Positions 16,194 to 28,300 of a DNA stretch of 64,000 bases are shown here, piece after piece. Under the pieces are notes generated by a model. The model had not been told where the DNA came from, did not search any database, and worked only from the letters and a program-made list of their open reading frames with translations. This DNA comes from Rhodopseudomonas rhenobacensis. GTDB lineage: Bacteria; Pseudomonadota; Alphaproteobacteria; Rhizobiales; Xanthobacteraceae. The stretch is taken from NCBI RefSeq assembly GCF_014203125.1, contig NZ_JACHIH010000002.1:248001-312000 (forward strand), in the 5' to 3' direction. A program made the position numbers and the translations under genes. How positions within the stretch are numbered: position 1 is the stretch's first letter; each line of letters opens with the position of its first letter.

Positions 16194-16823
16194 GTAAACC
16201 TCCAAGTTGCTCTATTGGGGAAGGTTCCTGATCCGCTGGTGCGAAGCACCCGAAGGTTGGTTCCTGATCCCATGACACACCGCCCAGCCGTTCGCGTCTT
16301 CGGACACACCCGCTCAACGCGAGGGACTAAAGCGAACCACCTAACGGGACGACCTCGGGATGCCCCCCTCCGTCGCAGCTACGACAATTGCTCAACACTG
16401 CTCTGCGCGCAACAATGGACCGGCTCAGAACGGAACAACTCTGTTTGTTTTTGATCATGTGTTGCACAAATAACACGCAGATCGCCCACGCAATCATCAC
16501 TACGCCATTGGTTTAACTAGACTTTTTCAAACGGCCCGCGACCGGTTCCGCAACTGTGCTTTGCCGGTGACGCGCCGCAACGTCGCAGCCGCTGTCAAGA
16601 AATCGTCGAATCGGCAACATCTGGCGGCGTCGCAGCGGGGGGATCGACCGCGCTGGCGGCAGCCGACGCGCCAAAAGAACGGGTCGCGGGCAGCCCGTGC
16701 CGGAGCGGCGGCCGCGGGAGCTGTGCGAAAACCGCCCATTGGCGTCAAACGCGCGGCGAAGAAGTAAAAAATGCGCAATTGGCCGCTTGCGGCCCGCCAC
16801 CGCGTCAGGCATATCGACCGCAC
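16194..16823. other. Porin 5' region and intergenic space
   Basis: 630 bases between the porin start and the tRNA gene with no supportable gene. Open frames here (16513-16823) lack ribosome sites and a plausible protein composition. The part nearest the porin contains two copies of GGTTCCTGATCC (16223-16234 and 16259-16270, 36 bases apart). An AT-richer patch at about 16436-16510 is the best place for the porin promoter. Confidence 0.5.
16223..16270. repeat. 12-bp direct repeat in the porin leader
   Basis: GGTTCCTGATCC occurs at 16223-16234 and again at 16259-16270, 30 to 66 bases upstream of the porin ATG. It could be a regulator site or an mRNA-leader element; its role is unknown. Confidence 0.55.
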
Positions 16824-16917
16824 GGAGATGTGGCCGAGTGGCTGAAGGCGGCGGTTTGCTAAACCGTTATAGGGTTGTAAAGCCCTATCGAGGGTTCGAA
16901 TCCCTCCGTCTCCGCCA
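16824..16917 (+). tRNA. tRNA-Ser (GCT)
   Basis: A full class II tRNA with encoded CCA. Acceptor GGAGATG pairs with CGTCTCC, then discriminator G and CCA (16915-16917). The D-arm is GCCGAGTGGCTGAAGGC. The anticodon stem GCGGT/ACCGT encloses TTGCTAA, with anticodon GCT at 16858-16860. A long variable arm (ATAGGG/CCCTAT) and T-arm GAGGGTTCGAATCCCTC complete it. It reads AGC/AGT serine codons. An integrase lies directly downstream, and the last 14 bases recur at 50583, so this gene is the likely attachment site of the island. Confidence 0.96.
16904..16917 (+). other. Candidate attL: tRNA 3' end
   Basis: CTCCGTCTCCGCCA, the last 14 bases of tRNA-Ser. The same 14-mer is at 50583-50596 in the same orientation, 33.7 kb away. 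Duplication of a tRNA 3' end is the usual result of tyrosine-integrase insertion. Confidence 0.75.
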
Positions 16918-17080
16918 AAACACTATTTCAGCATACTCCATTTAATCCCAAATTCTGATATAAACCGCTGTAATGACAGCCGTTTCCCAAGAGTTGGCGT
17001 GCCACTCCGCTCCAGCGTGTCTCGCCAGATCTCACGCCTAAGTGTATGTAAAGGTGTATGTAGCTCCAAGGTGCCGGATT

Positions 17081-17809
17081 ATGGCGCGGGGATTTGGAAA
17101 ACTGAGCGTCAAGACGGTCGAGCATTTGTCTCGGCGAGGTATGCACGCTGACGGCGGCGGGCTTTATCTGCAGATTGCCGAGGGCGGCTCAAAGAGCTGG
17201 CTGTTTCGATACAAGCTCCACGGCCGCACCCATTGGCATGGCTTGGGTTCGCTGCGTGACGTGGGCCTCGAAGAGGCGCGAGAGAAGGCGACCGGAGCGC
17301 GCAAGGTCCGCCGCAATGGCGGCGACCCCATCCAGGCAAAGCGCCAAGCGGAAGCCGCCGCCCGCATCGAATCGGCCAAGGCGATCACGTTCGGCGAGGC
17401 GGCGAAGCGGTTCATCAAAGCCAATCGGGCCGGCTGGAAGAATGCCAAGCACGCCGACCAATGGGTGATGACGTTGCTCGGCATCGACCAGAAGGGCAAG
17501 CCGAGCAAGAACGACTACTGCAAGACGATCCGTGATCTTCCCATCGGCGCGATTGATACGACGCTGGTCCTGCGGGTCATCGAGCCGATCTGGGCGAGCA
17601 AAACCGAAACGGCCACCCGTATTCGCAGTCGCATCGAGCAGGTGATCGACGCCGCCAAGGCGAAGGGCGAGTTCAATGGCGAAAACCCGGCACGCTGGAA
17701 GGGGCATCTCGATAACCTGCTCCCGGCCACGTCGAAGGTTCGCAAGGTCCGCAATCATCCGGCGCTGCCTTACAGGCAATTGCCCGACTTCATGCGCAAG
17801 CTTCGCGAG
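17081..17809 (+). pseudogene. Truncated P4-type tyrosine integrase
   Basis: The N-terminal 240-odd residues of a P4-family phage integrase: the DUF4102-type arm-binding domain (KTVEHLSRRGMHADGGGLYL, then SWLFRYKLHGRTHWHGLGS) and most of the SAM-like core-binding domain (IESAKAITFGEAAKRFI, ending at LPYRQLPDFMRKLRE). Homology stops at about 17809, where the sequence passes into an inverted relaxase fragment. The whole catalytic domain with its Arg-His-Arg-Tyr residues is therefore missing and the protein cannot recombine DNA. The start is taken at MARGFGK (17081). It lies 163 bases downstream of the tRNA-Ser gene, the standard place for such an integrase. Confidence 0.88.
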
Positions 17810-17810
17810 C

Positions 17811-18160
17811 CTTGCGCCTCAAAGCTGCGATGGTTGATACGCGCATCGACGTCGAGTTCGGCAAGGCGCTCATTGGCAAGCTCGGCCCAACGTTCGCGCG
17901 AGCGCTCGACCATCTCCGTGCGGTTCCGGTCCCGCACTTTCGGGCCGAAGCCATTCTCGTCCCCGTTGACGTTGATTTGCCGCATCGTCAGCATGACATG
18001 AGCATGAGGCTTGGGCATGCCTCCTCGCCCATATCCCAATGCACATTGACGTCGGCAATCATGCCTTGGTCCACGAATTCCGACTGCGCGAAGTCGCGGG
18101 CCAGTTCGATGCCTTGCGCTTGCGTCATCTCGCGCAGAATGGCGAACTCGACCTTCGCGA
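17811..18160 (-). pseudogene. Relaxase (MobA/TraA type) middle fragment, inverted
   Basis: On the minus strand this encodes the second part of a MobA/MobL-type relaxase domain: REMTQAQGIELARDFAQSEF, ADVNVHWDMGEE, a frameshift at about 18016, then MPKPHAHVMLTMRQIN with the metal-binding His residues, and FGPKVRDRNRTEMVER. It should follow the fragment encoded at 18160-18417 but sits upstream of it and on the opposite strand. Both ends are junctions: at about 17810 with the integrase and at about 18155 with the relaxase N-terminus. Confidence 0.8.
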
Positions 18161-18417
18161 TGGCGATCTATCATCTTCACGTCAAAGTCATTGGCCGCAA
18201 ATCCGGCTCCAGCGCGGTGGCGTCGGCCGCCTACCGCTCGGGCTCGCGGTTGCGCGACGAACGCCTGGACCGCAGCCACGACTTTTCCGCTAAGCGCGGC
18301 GTCGTTCATTCGGAGGTGATGCTGCCGGAAAATGCACCGCAGGCATGGAGCGATCGCGAGCGACTCTGGAACGATGTCGAGGCGTTTGAGATCCGCAAGG
18401 ATGCGCAGCTTGCCCGC
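18160..18417 (+). pseudogene. Relaxase (MobA/TraA type) N-terminal fragment
   Basis: 86 residues with a normal MobA/TraA relaxase start: MAIYHLHVKVIGRKSG, SAVASAAYRSGSRLRDER with the conserved Tyr/Arg region, then HSEVMLPENAP and IRKDAQLAR. After this point the frame runs into unrelated codons and stops at 18462. In an intact gene the next residues would be those found inverted at 17811-18160, so the gene has been broken by rearrangement. Confidence 0.8.
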
Positions 18418-18577
18418 GTTGAGCGACTTGCACAATGCTGTAAGCTCGCCGGGACGGTTTGATACGGCGTGGTCCCGTCCGAGATTTTTTCGAGGGAGGG
18501 CGCGCTTATACGTCGTTCCGACGTGCGCTTCGCCGTGTAGATGAATCATCGCTCCATCAACATTGCTGGAGGACATG

Positions 18578-18883
18578 ATGCGCAAGCCACGGGATTTCGA
18601 CGGGGAACTGAAAGCGCTTCAGGACAAGGCGCGAGAACTGAAAACTCGCAAGGTACAGCAACTCGGTGAGCTGGTGATTGCAACCGGCGCCGACGAGCTC
18701 AGCGCCGATGAATTGGCCGGCGGGCTAATCGTGCTGGCCGAGACGAAGGATGCCGGAAAGAGGGAGGCCTGGGCGAAGCGCGGGGCCGCGTTCTTTCAAA
18801 GCCGGGCTCGGCGAACTGCACCGGCAGCTGAGCGCGACATGGACGGCGCTCCTGCGCAACCGGGCGGCGCGCAACCGGTATAA
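18578..18883 (+). CDS. TraC/TraD-like conjugal transfer accessory protein
   Basis: About 101 residues, resembling the small proteins encoded beside traA relaxases in alphaproteobacterial mobile elements. A charged helical N-terminus (RDFDGELKALQDKARELKTR) precedes QLGELVIATGADELSADELAGGL and GKREAWAKRGAAFFQ. ATG at 18578 is 5 bases after GGAGG; a second ATG directly before it is too close. The last 20 or so residues are low-complexity. It is probably a mobilisation remnant that may still be translated; the exact name (TraC or TraD) is not certain. Confidence 0.6.
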   Translation: MRKPRDFDGELKALQDKARELKTRKVQQLGELVIATGADELSADELAGGLIVLAETKDAGKREAWAKRGAAFFQSRARRTAPAAERDMDGAPAQPGGAQPV

Positions 18884-18905
18884 GGCCGCAAGGGCGCGAC
18901 ATGAC

Positions 18906-19240
18906 ATGCCCACGTGGCAAGTCGAGCGGCGCAAGCGGACGCGGCATCTGTCGAACTCGGCGGTCTCGTCGTCAAGGCCGGCGTCGTGGAGCTGACCGGC
19001 GATGATCGCGCCATCATCCTCGGCGCGCTGCTTTGGATGGCCGACAAGCTTCGAAGTGATCAGCGTGAATATGCACGGAGGCTCTGGGCCGCGAAGGGAA
19101 TGGAGGCATTCGCTTTGGAACGGGCGACAGATGCGTCCACCATCTCGCAGGAAACGCCGCAGGATCGGACATTACCGATGGCGGCCGGCGCGGAGACACC
19201 AAATATCGCCGCGACGGCGGTCACGCCATCGCGCGGCTAG
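18906..19240 (+). pseudogene. TraD-like conjugal transfer protein, frameshifted
   Basis: It starts as MPTWQVERRKRTRHL from ATG 18906. The conserved continuation (ELGGLVVKAGVVELTGDD, ILGALLWMADKLRSDQ) is in the next frame. The break is at about 18950, where CATCTG-TCGAACTC appears to have lost one base relative to the family pattern HLIELGGLV. The C-terminal 40 residues are unlike the family. Confidence 0.65.
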
Positions 19241-19370
19241 CGCCCCGACCGCAAGGCCAGTTAGCTAACGCGAGGTCCTCGACGGAGATGCGTCCCAGTC
19301 GTGCATCCATTGAGGGCGCGACGGCAGCCTCAATGACACGCCATGACACGCTGCTCCCAAACGGGTCCAT

Positions 19371-22300
19371 TCATGGAGCAGCCTCACCGCGGCCAGGATT
19401 GACGATCTGATTGGCGAGCGTGTCGCGCTCCGCTGTCGTCAATGGCTTGGTGTCCTCAGCGGTGAAGGTGCCGTTACCAAGAAGACGGACCACGTTGTTC
19501 GAGTCGTAGTTATTGCTGCTTTGTCTGCCGCGGCTGCGCCGCTGTTCGCTGTCAGGCTGCTCTTCTCCAGTCCCACCCCCGTAGCCCAGCACTTCAACGA
19601 TGATGACGGAAGGCCGGTCGTTGCCGCTGCCCTGGCTCGGCAGCGCCGTCTGCTGCGTCGCCGCGGTCGCGTTCGACGCCGCCAGGCCGGCGCTGATGTT
19701 CGGCGCCTGCACGGTTGGAATGCCCGTGGACCTGCCCTGCACCTGGATGTTGGCGGCGTTGAGGATCTGCATTGCGGCGATGTTGATGTCGCCGGAGACG
19801 CGGATGCCGGCCTCGCCCGCATCCACCTTGCCGAGCGGCGCGATCAGGTCGATGTCGCCGGCCTTCACCTCGGGGATCGGGTTCAAGGTCGCGATGCCGG
19901 CGCCGGACGTCGGCACCTGCGGCGACAGCGTGACGTTGCCGTAGTCGTCGTAGACGCGCTTCGGCGGCGTATAGACAATGGTGGTCTTGGCGCCGCGTCC
20001 GGCATTGATATCGCCTTCCGCCGACCAGGCGAGGATGTCACCGCCGAACGTCGTCATGATGCGCGACAGGCCGAGCAGAATGCTGCCTTTGCTGTAGAGC
20101 TGGATGTCGCCGGATCCTTGCGTGACCAGACCCGCCGATGCCGGCGGCACCTGCCCTTCGACGCCGATCACCTGACTGCCACCGGGCGTCAGCATCTGAA
20201 TGCTTCCACCGAACAGCGTGCGCACGCCGGCGCCGCCGAACATAATGATGTCGCCGTCGTAGTCGTTGCCCGGGAACAGCGTGGCGATCACGGCGCGGCC
20301 GCGCAGATAGGAGTTGAAGCGCGCACTGCTCGGGTCGTTGTACTCGCGGCCGCCTTCCCGCAGCTCTGCGAAATAGACCGTTCGCAGGAAGATGCCGCGC
20401 TGCTCCGGCTTCAGGGCGTTGAAATAGGCCAGAGCCTGCTCGACCGTGCCGGCAAAACCGTGACGTTCCTTCAGCCAGCCCGCCAACTCCTTCTCGTAGG
20501 TTCTGGCGACCTTGCCGTTCTGCTCGGCGAGCGGCACGCCGGTCACCGCGAGATTGGCGGGATCGAGATAGAGCGCCGCGAGCTTCGCATAGTCCGGCCC
20601 CGACGCGCCGACGCCGGCCTGCACGAGGATGCTGGCGCCGGGGCGGCTGTCGCCGGGACTGTAGGCGCCGAGCGAGGTGACGCTGGCGCGGTCCTCCATC
20701 CGGATGTTGCGCCCGGCGCTGATCTCCAGCGTGCCGGGACCTGCGATGCTGAAGCTGGAATAGATGATGTCGCGGCCGGCCGAGATGATCGATACATCCG
20801 TCTCGGAGCTATGGACGATGAGGTTGCTCTTCGTCTGGCCCTTGTCGCTACTACGAGTGGCAGCGACTCCCGACTCGCCGAGATTGTGGCCGCTGTTGAC
20901 GATGTCGCGCCCGGCCTTCATCCAGACGGCGCCGCCCGCGCTGTAGAGAGTCTTCCCGCCGTTGCCGCCGGCCGAAAAGAAACCGGTCTGCAACTCGCCG
21001 GTCATCAGGCCGACGATGTCGCCGCCCAGCGCATAGAAGCGCGCGGGATCGAGAGAATATAGGCCCGAGGCGGTATTCGGCCCGAAGGCGAACAGATTAT
21101 ACTCGTCCGCAAACGCCTGCGGATCGAGGCTCGCCAGCGTCGCGGGCCGGAACGGCGTCGTGAGTATTGCCGGGTCGGCGCTGGATCGGGACACGACGCC
21201 GCCATAGATCGACTGGCCCGCCAGCCATTCGAGCTCACCGTGCGGCGACGGCGCGAGGAGCAGCGTCCCGGCCTCATACGGGGCCGCAAAGATGCTGCCG
21301 GACGGCGCGACGGCGCGCAGGATCGACGGGTAAGACACATCGATACCGAATCTGGTGAGCGGCATCTTTGCATTGCCCGGCGTCAGATTGCCGCCGGCGG
21401 CGAACAGATCGATCGCGGTCCGATCGCTCCACAGGCTGAACCAGGCCGGGGCAGGCGTGTTCGGATCCCGATCGATGGTCTCGCGGCGGGTGGCATCGAT
21501 GACGCCGCCGACCACCAGGTCGGCGCGCGTGGTCAGGGCAAAGGTCGCATCGCCCGGCAGCAGGGTCGGCCCGCCGAACATGACGGCCTGCGTCACCGTG
21601 AAGGGATCGTAGGGGCGCACCTCTCTGGTTGCGCTGACTCCGTAATCCAAACGGATATTCCCGATGCTCGCTGCGCTGACAGAGCTATTGCCCCGCAAAT
21701 TGGCGATCACGCCATCCAGAAACTGTGCCGATCCAGAGTTCCCGCCGTCGATGGCGGTCGCCAGCAGGTTGGGATTGAGGCTGCCGCCGATACGCACGTC
21801 GAGATCGCCGCCCCCCGTCAACACCAGATCGCCCTGGGCGTTGACCCGGCCCGTCGATCCGACCGCGAGCACCAGTCCCTGGCTGCGTCCGCTCATCTTG
21901 TCGATGGCGCCAGCGTTGCCGCCGACATCGACTCTCAGATCGCCGCCGCCGAGCGTGCCAAAGCCGGTGAACCCCACCAGATAGGGAAGCGGATCGTATT
22001 CAAAGCTACTAATTCTAGCGTCATCGCTTCTGACATAGCTGCCGAAGTTGATCCACCAGGCCGCGCCCGCGTCGCTGCCCGGCGCATGGCCCTGGCGCCA
22101 CAGCCAGTTGACGGGATCCGCGCTCGGCTTCTGATAGATGCGCATTTCCTCCGAATAGCCACTTTGTTTCCAGAGATCGCCGGTGAGATTGCCGCTGGCA
22201 CGCAAAAGCAGATTGCCGCCTCCCGTCGGATACCAGGCATGCGAGAGCCGGCCGTCGCCACTGACGAGGCTTTCGTAGTCCGCGCCCTCCTTGCCCAGCA

Positions 22301-25300
22301 CCTTGCCATCGCGGATCGGTGCCCGTGGCTGATCGAACGCCGCGCCAACGCCCTGCGACTGTGTGCCCGCGGTATAGACGCCATAGGGCGAACGCTGGGC
22401 CAGATTGCCGCCGGCAACGAGGTCGAGATCGCCGGTGCCGGTGCGAACCACGCTGAAGATCGGATTGAGCGGAATATAGCCAAGGAAATCGCCGACGATG
22501 ACTGTTTCCGGGGTGGCGGGGATCGGTTCGCCGAGCGAGACGAGGTAACCTGGAGAGTCGAGGAGGGTAGATTCAAAAAAGGCGGGCACAGGATCGCCCG
22601 CTTTCAGCGGAGCTGAGAGCCCCCATGACGCCCAGTCAGTATCGAGACCCAAATCTGCGACGGCCAGCGCCGTGACGGTATAATTGTAGCGGATGCAGTA
22701 GCTGGGAACGTCGGCGCAAAGAAAGTCAGGGCCCCAGTCATCCTCAACTGGTGTTCCCGGTGCCGCTCCAAAATCAGCCGCTCCCTGGTCGCTCCAATAC
22801 CATTTGCCGCCCGGCCGCGCCGGCGTGCCCGGAATGATGGTCTTCTGATAGTAGTCGAACACCGAATAGTGGCTATCGGCCAGCGTCAGATTGCCGGCTG
22901 CGTCGCGCGGCCGCAGCATGCGGCTATCGGCGGCGCCGAGATCCGCACCGGCCACCAGCCGCATCGACCAGCTTTGCGAGCCGGCCGGCAGCATGCTGGC
23001 CACCGCCCAGTTGGCGCCCTGACGGCCGTTCGCGTCGGCCGGCCGCAATCGCACGGAAAGTGCGCCGTTGGGCAGCTTGACTACGGTCTGCGACGGGATC
23101 AGGCCGCCCATCGGCAGCCTCAGGTCGCCGTCGAGCGTCACGTAGTATGGCAGTGCGACACCCTTGGGCCAGACCATCGCCTTCAGCGACAGGTCGGCAG
23201 GCGCGACGAAACCCGCACCGAGCCGTGTACCAGCCGGGAGCGTGACGGCCTGCGCGAGACGTGTGCCCGCGGCGTAGAGCAGGCTGCCGTCCGCTGCGCG
23301 GACGTCGCCCGCCAGAATGGTGTTGGCCGGCAGGAGGACGGCACCGTTCAGCACCGCCGCGGCCGGCAGTCGCGTGCCCGTCGGCACGGTCAGCGCCTTG
23401 ACCGGCAGATCGTAATTGAGCGTGCGGCCGGGTGTAAAGGTGGTGCCGTCGGCGAGCGTCACACTGCCGTTGGGCACGATCACATCGCCGCCGAACGACA
23501 CCAGACCGGGCCGCAGGATCCAGCCGTCGTCGTCCGGCGTGGCGGGCGGCGGCGCGAAGCCGTCGTTGATGCTGCCATAGATGTCGAGATTGCCGCCGGC
23601 GCGCAGATTGAGCACGCCGACCTCGCCCGATCCATAGACCGACGTGTGCGGGAAGTGCGGATTGACCCCGTCATAACGATGGCCCGACAGGTCGAGGTCG
23701 CCCTTGACCACCAGATCGCCCTCGGTCCGCACCTCGACCAGCGGCCGCAGGTGGAAGGCGTCGCGATAGGCGGAGTTGTTCAGTCCCGCCAGCTTGCCGT
23801 TCATCAAAGTCGCATTGCCGAGCGCCGCGTTGATGAAGTCGCTGCTTTCGGTGTGGCGGTGATTCAGCCAGTCCTGATCGATGAATTGATAAGGCCGGCC
23901 GCTCGCCGTGGTCTCCGTGCCGACCGGCACCTCGGCGCCGGAATAGACCCGCACCGCATTGACCGCGATCGAGCGCGCGCCCTGAATGGTCAGCGCACCG
24001 GAAGCGTCGATGGCGATGTCGTCGGCGCCGAGACGCGGCGCGTTCAATTCCAGCGTACCGCGCAGGACGCCGTCATACTGACCGGGTGCGGTGCCGACGG
24101 TGGCCTTGGTGCCGTGCCGCAGATCGATCCGCACGCCCGATGCCAGCGTCAACACTCCACTCCCGGAGCTGAGTTGGACGATGGCCCGGTTCGGGCTGTC
24201 GATGATCTTGCCATAACTATCGACGCGCAGCCGCTCGCCATGGGCATCGAGCACCGCGCTGCCGGTCAGCGTCAGGCCGCCATTGGCCGCGAGCCGGATC
24301 GATCCGACCTCCGCGCCGCTGGCGTCGATCGTCCCGGTGACGGTGAGGTGGCCGCCGTCGAGCGAGAGGTTGACGTCACCCGCGCGCAGGCCGTCGCCGA
24401 TCACGAGATCGCCTTGCTTGAGCTGGAAGCTGCGCCCGCCGAACACCTCGCCCGCATTGAGCCGCGCGTTGAGCGCGGCGAATTGGTCGCTGAGCGTGCC
24501 GCTGCCGCCGAGCCGCTGTGCGCGCACGTCGATGAAGCCACCGCGATAAGGCACGATCGTGCCGCCGGCAGCGTATTGGCCGCTGGTCGCGCCGAGGATC
24601 GCACCCTGCAGATCCACCGTCCCGGCGCCCGCGCCGAGCGCCGACGCCGTCAGCCGGCCGGCGTGATTGTTCCTGGCCGAAAGGTCGATGGTCGAACCTG
24701 CCGCCTGGCGGATGTCGCCGTTGCGGCTCTCGAGAATGACCTCGCCGCCCCAGCTGTATTTCTTGACGTCGGAGAACGTGATCTCGCGGCCCGCCATGTC
24801 GATCCGCGCCGCGTCGGACAGCATGATGTCGCCGGTGGCGCTCACCGTCAGCCGTCCGCTCGGCAGCGTCACCGCCGTGGCAATCGACACGCTCGCGCCG
24901 TCGAGTGCGAGTTCGGCGCCCAACGCCTCCGCTCCGAGCACGGTCCCGGCCATCGCGCCGGATGGCGCGGTGACGGAGATCGCGCCGCCCGCGGTGATGC
25001 GGTTGACCGAGCCGGCCTCGCCGGTCAGCAGCGGGGTCGAGATGTTGAGAGCGCCGCCGCTGTAGCTGTACCCTGCACCGGTCACATAGGCGCCCTGGCT
25101 CTGATAGACCGCGAGACTTCCCTCGTGATTGGCGGTGATCCGATCGCTGGCGTTGAGATTGACGCTGGCGAAGCCGAGCGCCAGCCGTCCCGCATCGTCC
25201 ACGCCGCTGACCTGAGTCTTGGGGCCGTAGCCGAAGGTGATCCGTTCGGCGTCGATGACGAGCGAGCCGCTGCCGGTTCCGGCGCCGCCGGTGATGACCG

Positions 25301-28300
25301 CGCCCGGACCGCCGGTGGTGCCGCTCCAGACCAGATTTTCGGTGCGGATCGTCGCGACGTCGCCGGAGCCACCTGCCCCGTAGATGGCGGGCGTGCCGAA
25401 CACCAGATTGGTGATGCGGGACTTGCCCGAAGCGTCATAGGTGTCGAGCTTCACCGTACCGAAGAAGTTGACCGCGTCACGCGCGGTCAGGATCAGGCTT
25501 TCGAGCGCCGGAGCGCCGGTCGAGGTGTCGCCCTTGAGCAACTGGTCGAGCACCGTCTGGTTGAGCGTGAGCCCCGAGGGCAGCACGTTCGTCGCGGCAG
25601 CAGCGGCGAGCGCCTCGCGCGTCCCGACATTGACCGCGCCGACACCGAGCGCGAGGTTGCGGGTGCCGAACCGCACATTGTCGCCCAGCTCAAAGCGGTT
25701 GGTCGTGGCGAACCCGATCGTGCCTTCGGAGTAGAGCGTGGTCGGCGCAGTGCAATTGCCGCTCGCGCCGCAGGCGCCGATCAGGATCGCGCCTTGCCTG
25801 CTGGAGAGGGAGGAATTCGCCGGCAATATGTCCAACCGGCCGTTGGATACGGCGAGCATCGAGCCACCTTGGCCGGAGGACGTTGGTGTGTAGATGAACC
25901 CGTCCGTCGAATCGAATGAGACTGCCCCCATCCCCAGCGTGTTGATGCCGGCGCCGGCCTCGATCGTGATCGCGCCGGTGCCGGTTGTGCGCTTCCAGCC
26001 CGTGATCAGGAAAACCTCCGCCGCCCGCAGCACCGCGCCCTCACGCAGCGTGATGCTGAATGACTGGTCGGTGCCCGCGAACTCGACGTAGTTGCCCGTC
26101 TGGCCATAGGTGATGGTCGGCTTGGCACCGATGGTCAGCCGGCGCGCGGACAGGGCGTTGAGGTCGTCGGCATAGACCGAGATGCCCGTGAAGCCCTCGG
26201 TTGCCGCAGCGCCCGCCGCCAGGATCTCGATTTCACCGCCGGTAGCGTTATCGAGCAGGCTTGCCGAACCCGCATAGCCGCCTTGTCCGGCGCTGAAATC
26301 CACCGCGCCGTGGAACCGGAAGGCGTTCGCGCCCGCGCCGGATACGAGGTTGAGATGGAGATTCAGGCCGTCGAGCGGCAACATCGCGCGTGGCACGCCG
26401 AGACGCGCCGCATCCGCCAGCGCAAACCCGGCGTAGTTCGTCTCGTTGTAGAGCGAATAGGTTCGCGTCACCTTGGCCGGAGTCAGGATCACCTGCCGCG
26501 CAAGACTGTCGCGGATGTTGGTGTTGGCGACGCCGAGCCGCGCGGCGGCGAGGTAAGAGCCATCGGCCATCGCCGCCTGGCCGATGAGACCGCGCGAATC
26601 TGGCGTCGCCGCGATCTCGACCCGGAAGGCGCCCGGCAACAGTGCATAGGTCGATGGCATCAGCGTGTAGCTACCGGCCGGCAGGCCGGGCACGCTGCCG
26701 TCGAGCGTGATCTGCTGGCCGACCAACGGATTGCCGGCGCCGGCGTCCGGACCGACCGGCGCATAGCCGGACGCCTGGTTCGGCACGATGGCATAGACGG
26801 TGTTGCCGGACGCGCTGAACCCATAGACCGGATTGGCCTTGATCAGCGGATTGCGCAGCACATCGATCGAGCCGCCACGGCCGCTGACGAAGCCCGCCCC
26901 GGTCAGATCGCCGCCGCCCGACAAGTCGATCAGCGCGCCACTCTGGACATCGACCTTGACGCCGAAGAGCGAAACGCCGCGCGTCGCGGACACAGCGCCT
27001 TCCAGCGCGATCTTCTTGTCCGCATAGTACCAATCGATGCCATCGACCGTGCCTCCATAGGGCATGATCAGCCCCTTCGAGCTGGTCGAGGTGATGCTGC
27101 CGGGCAGGAGATTGATCGTGTTTGCTCCGGATTCATTGCCCAGGCCGATCGTCCCGAGCGGCGCGCGAACCACGCCGCCCTGGTTGATCGTGTAAGCCCC
27201 CAGCGAGAGAAGTCCGAACGCCGAAAACGGCTGGGCCACCGGCGCCTGGCCGGTGCCGCGAATGGTGAGGCTGTAGGCGGGATCATAAGCACGATTTTCG
27301 TCGAAGCCTTTCAGCCAACCGGCCCGGACTTCGGCGCTTGCGCCGGTCGCGGGATAGATTTGCTGCGCGGCAAGGACGAGATCGCCACGGGTCTGGAGAA
27401 AGGTCCTATTCAGGCTGCCGCTGTGCAGGAAGCGGATATCCCCGCTGCTCTGCAACGTGACATCCGCGAACCCGCGCCGATCGACCGTGAAACTCGTTCC
27501 CGCGCCGCGGATGCCGAACCCGACGGAGCGCTGGACATCCAGCAATCCCGCCGTCGCGCTGAACCGCGCGGCGCTCTGCCGTGCCGATGGGGCGCTGCCA
27601 TTGGAGGTATTGCTGACCGGTAGATGGCCGCTGCCGTCCGACCGGATATCAGGCACGCCCGAGAGGTGCATATAGGGCGCGGAGAGGGTCACGCGGGCGT
27701 CGGCCTTTGAGGTTTCCGCCAGCGCCAGCGACGTCGAGAACAACTGCAGGCTCTGGCTCATCGCCAGCGACACGTCGCCATCGAAGGCGATGATGCCGTA
27801 GCTGAGCAAATTGAGATTGCCGAAGCCGCCGGCCTCGATCTGGTCGACGCCGATCGCGGCCTTTCCAAAAACCAGGCTGCCGTTGGCCGAAGCCGGCGTG
27901 GCGTCGGCCGCCAGCGCGCTGCCTGGCGCCGTCTGGGTCACGATGAGATCGCGCGAGCGGTACCCACTGGCGTTCACATCCCGATATTCCGGAGTGCCCA
28001 GACTGACCGTCAACGTGCCGCCGGCAGCTCCCGCGCCGCCGGCTTTGGCCCGCCAGGTTCCGCGGAGATCCAAGCCGTCCGAAGATGCGAAGGAGATCGC
28101 GCCGCCACGGCTGGCCACCTCGGTCGAACCGCCGTTCAACAGATCCAACGTCGTCGCGGCGCCGGATGCGTCGAGCAGCGCTCCGTCGCGCACGACGACG
28201 AACGCCAGGGGACCGCCCGGCTGACCCGACGACAGATTGATCGTTCCGCCGATGGTGATGTTGCCGCCGTCCAGCACCGTGCCATAGCGTCGGCCCTGCA

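Noticed and set aside
14646-16454. 602-codon plus-strand frame opposite the porin
   Set aside because: Antisense shadow; the porin has signal peptide, ribosome site and terminator on the minus strand.
16513-16823. Overlapping small frames before tRNA-Ser
   Set aside because: Arg-rich products with no ribosome sites, open on both strands in several frames.
22869-25919. 1016-codon plus-strand frame opposite exoprotein 1
   Set aside because: Arg/His/Gln-rich shadow of the beta-helix repeats; no ribosome site or recognisable fold.
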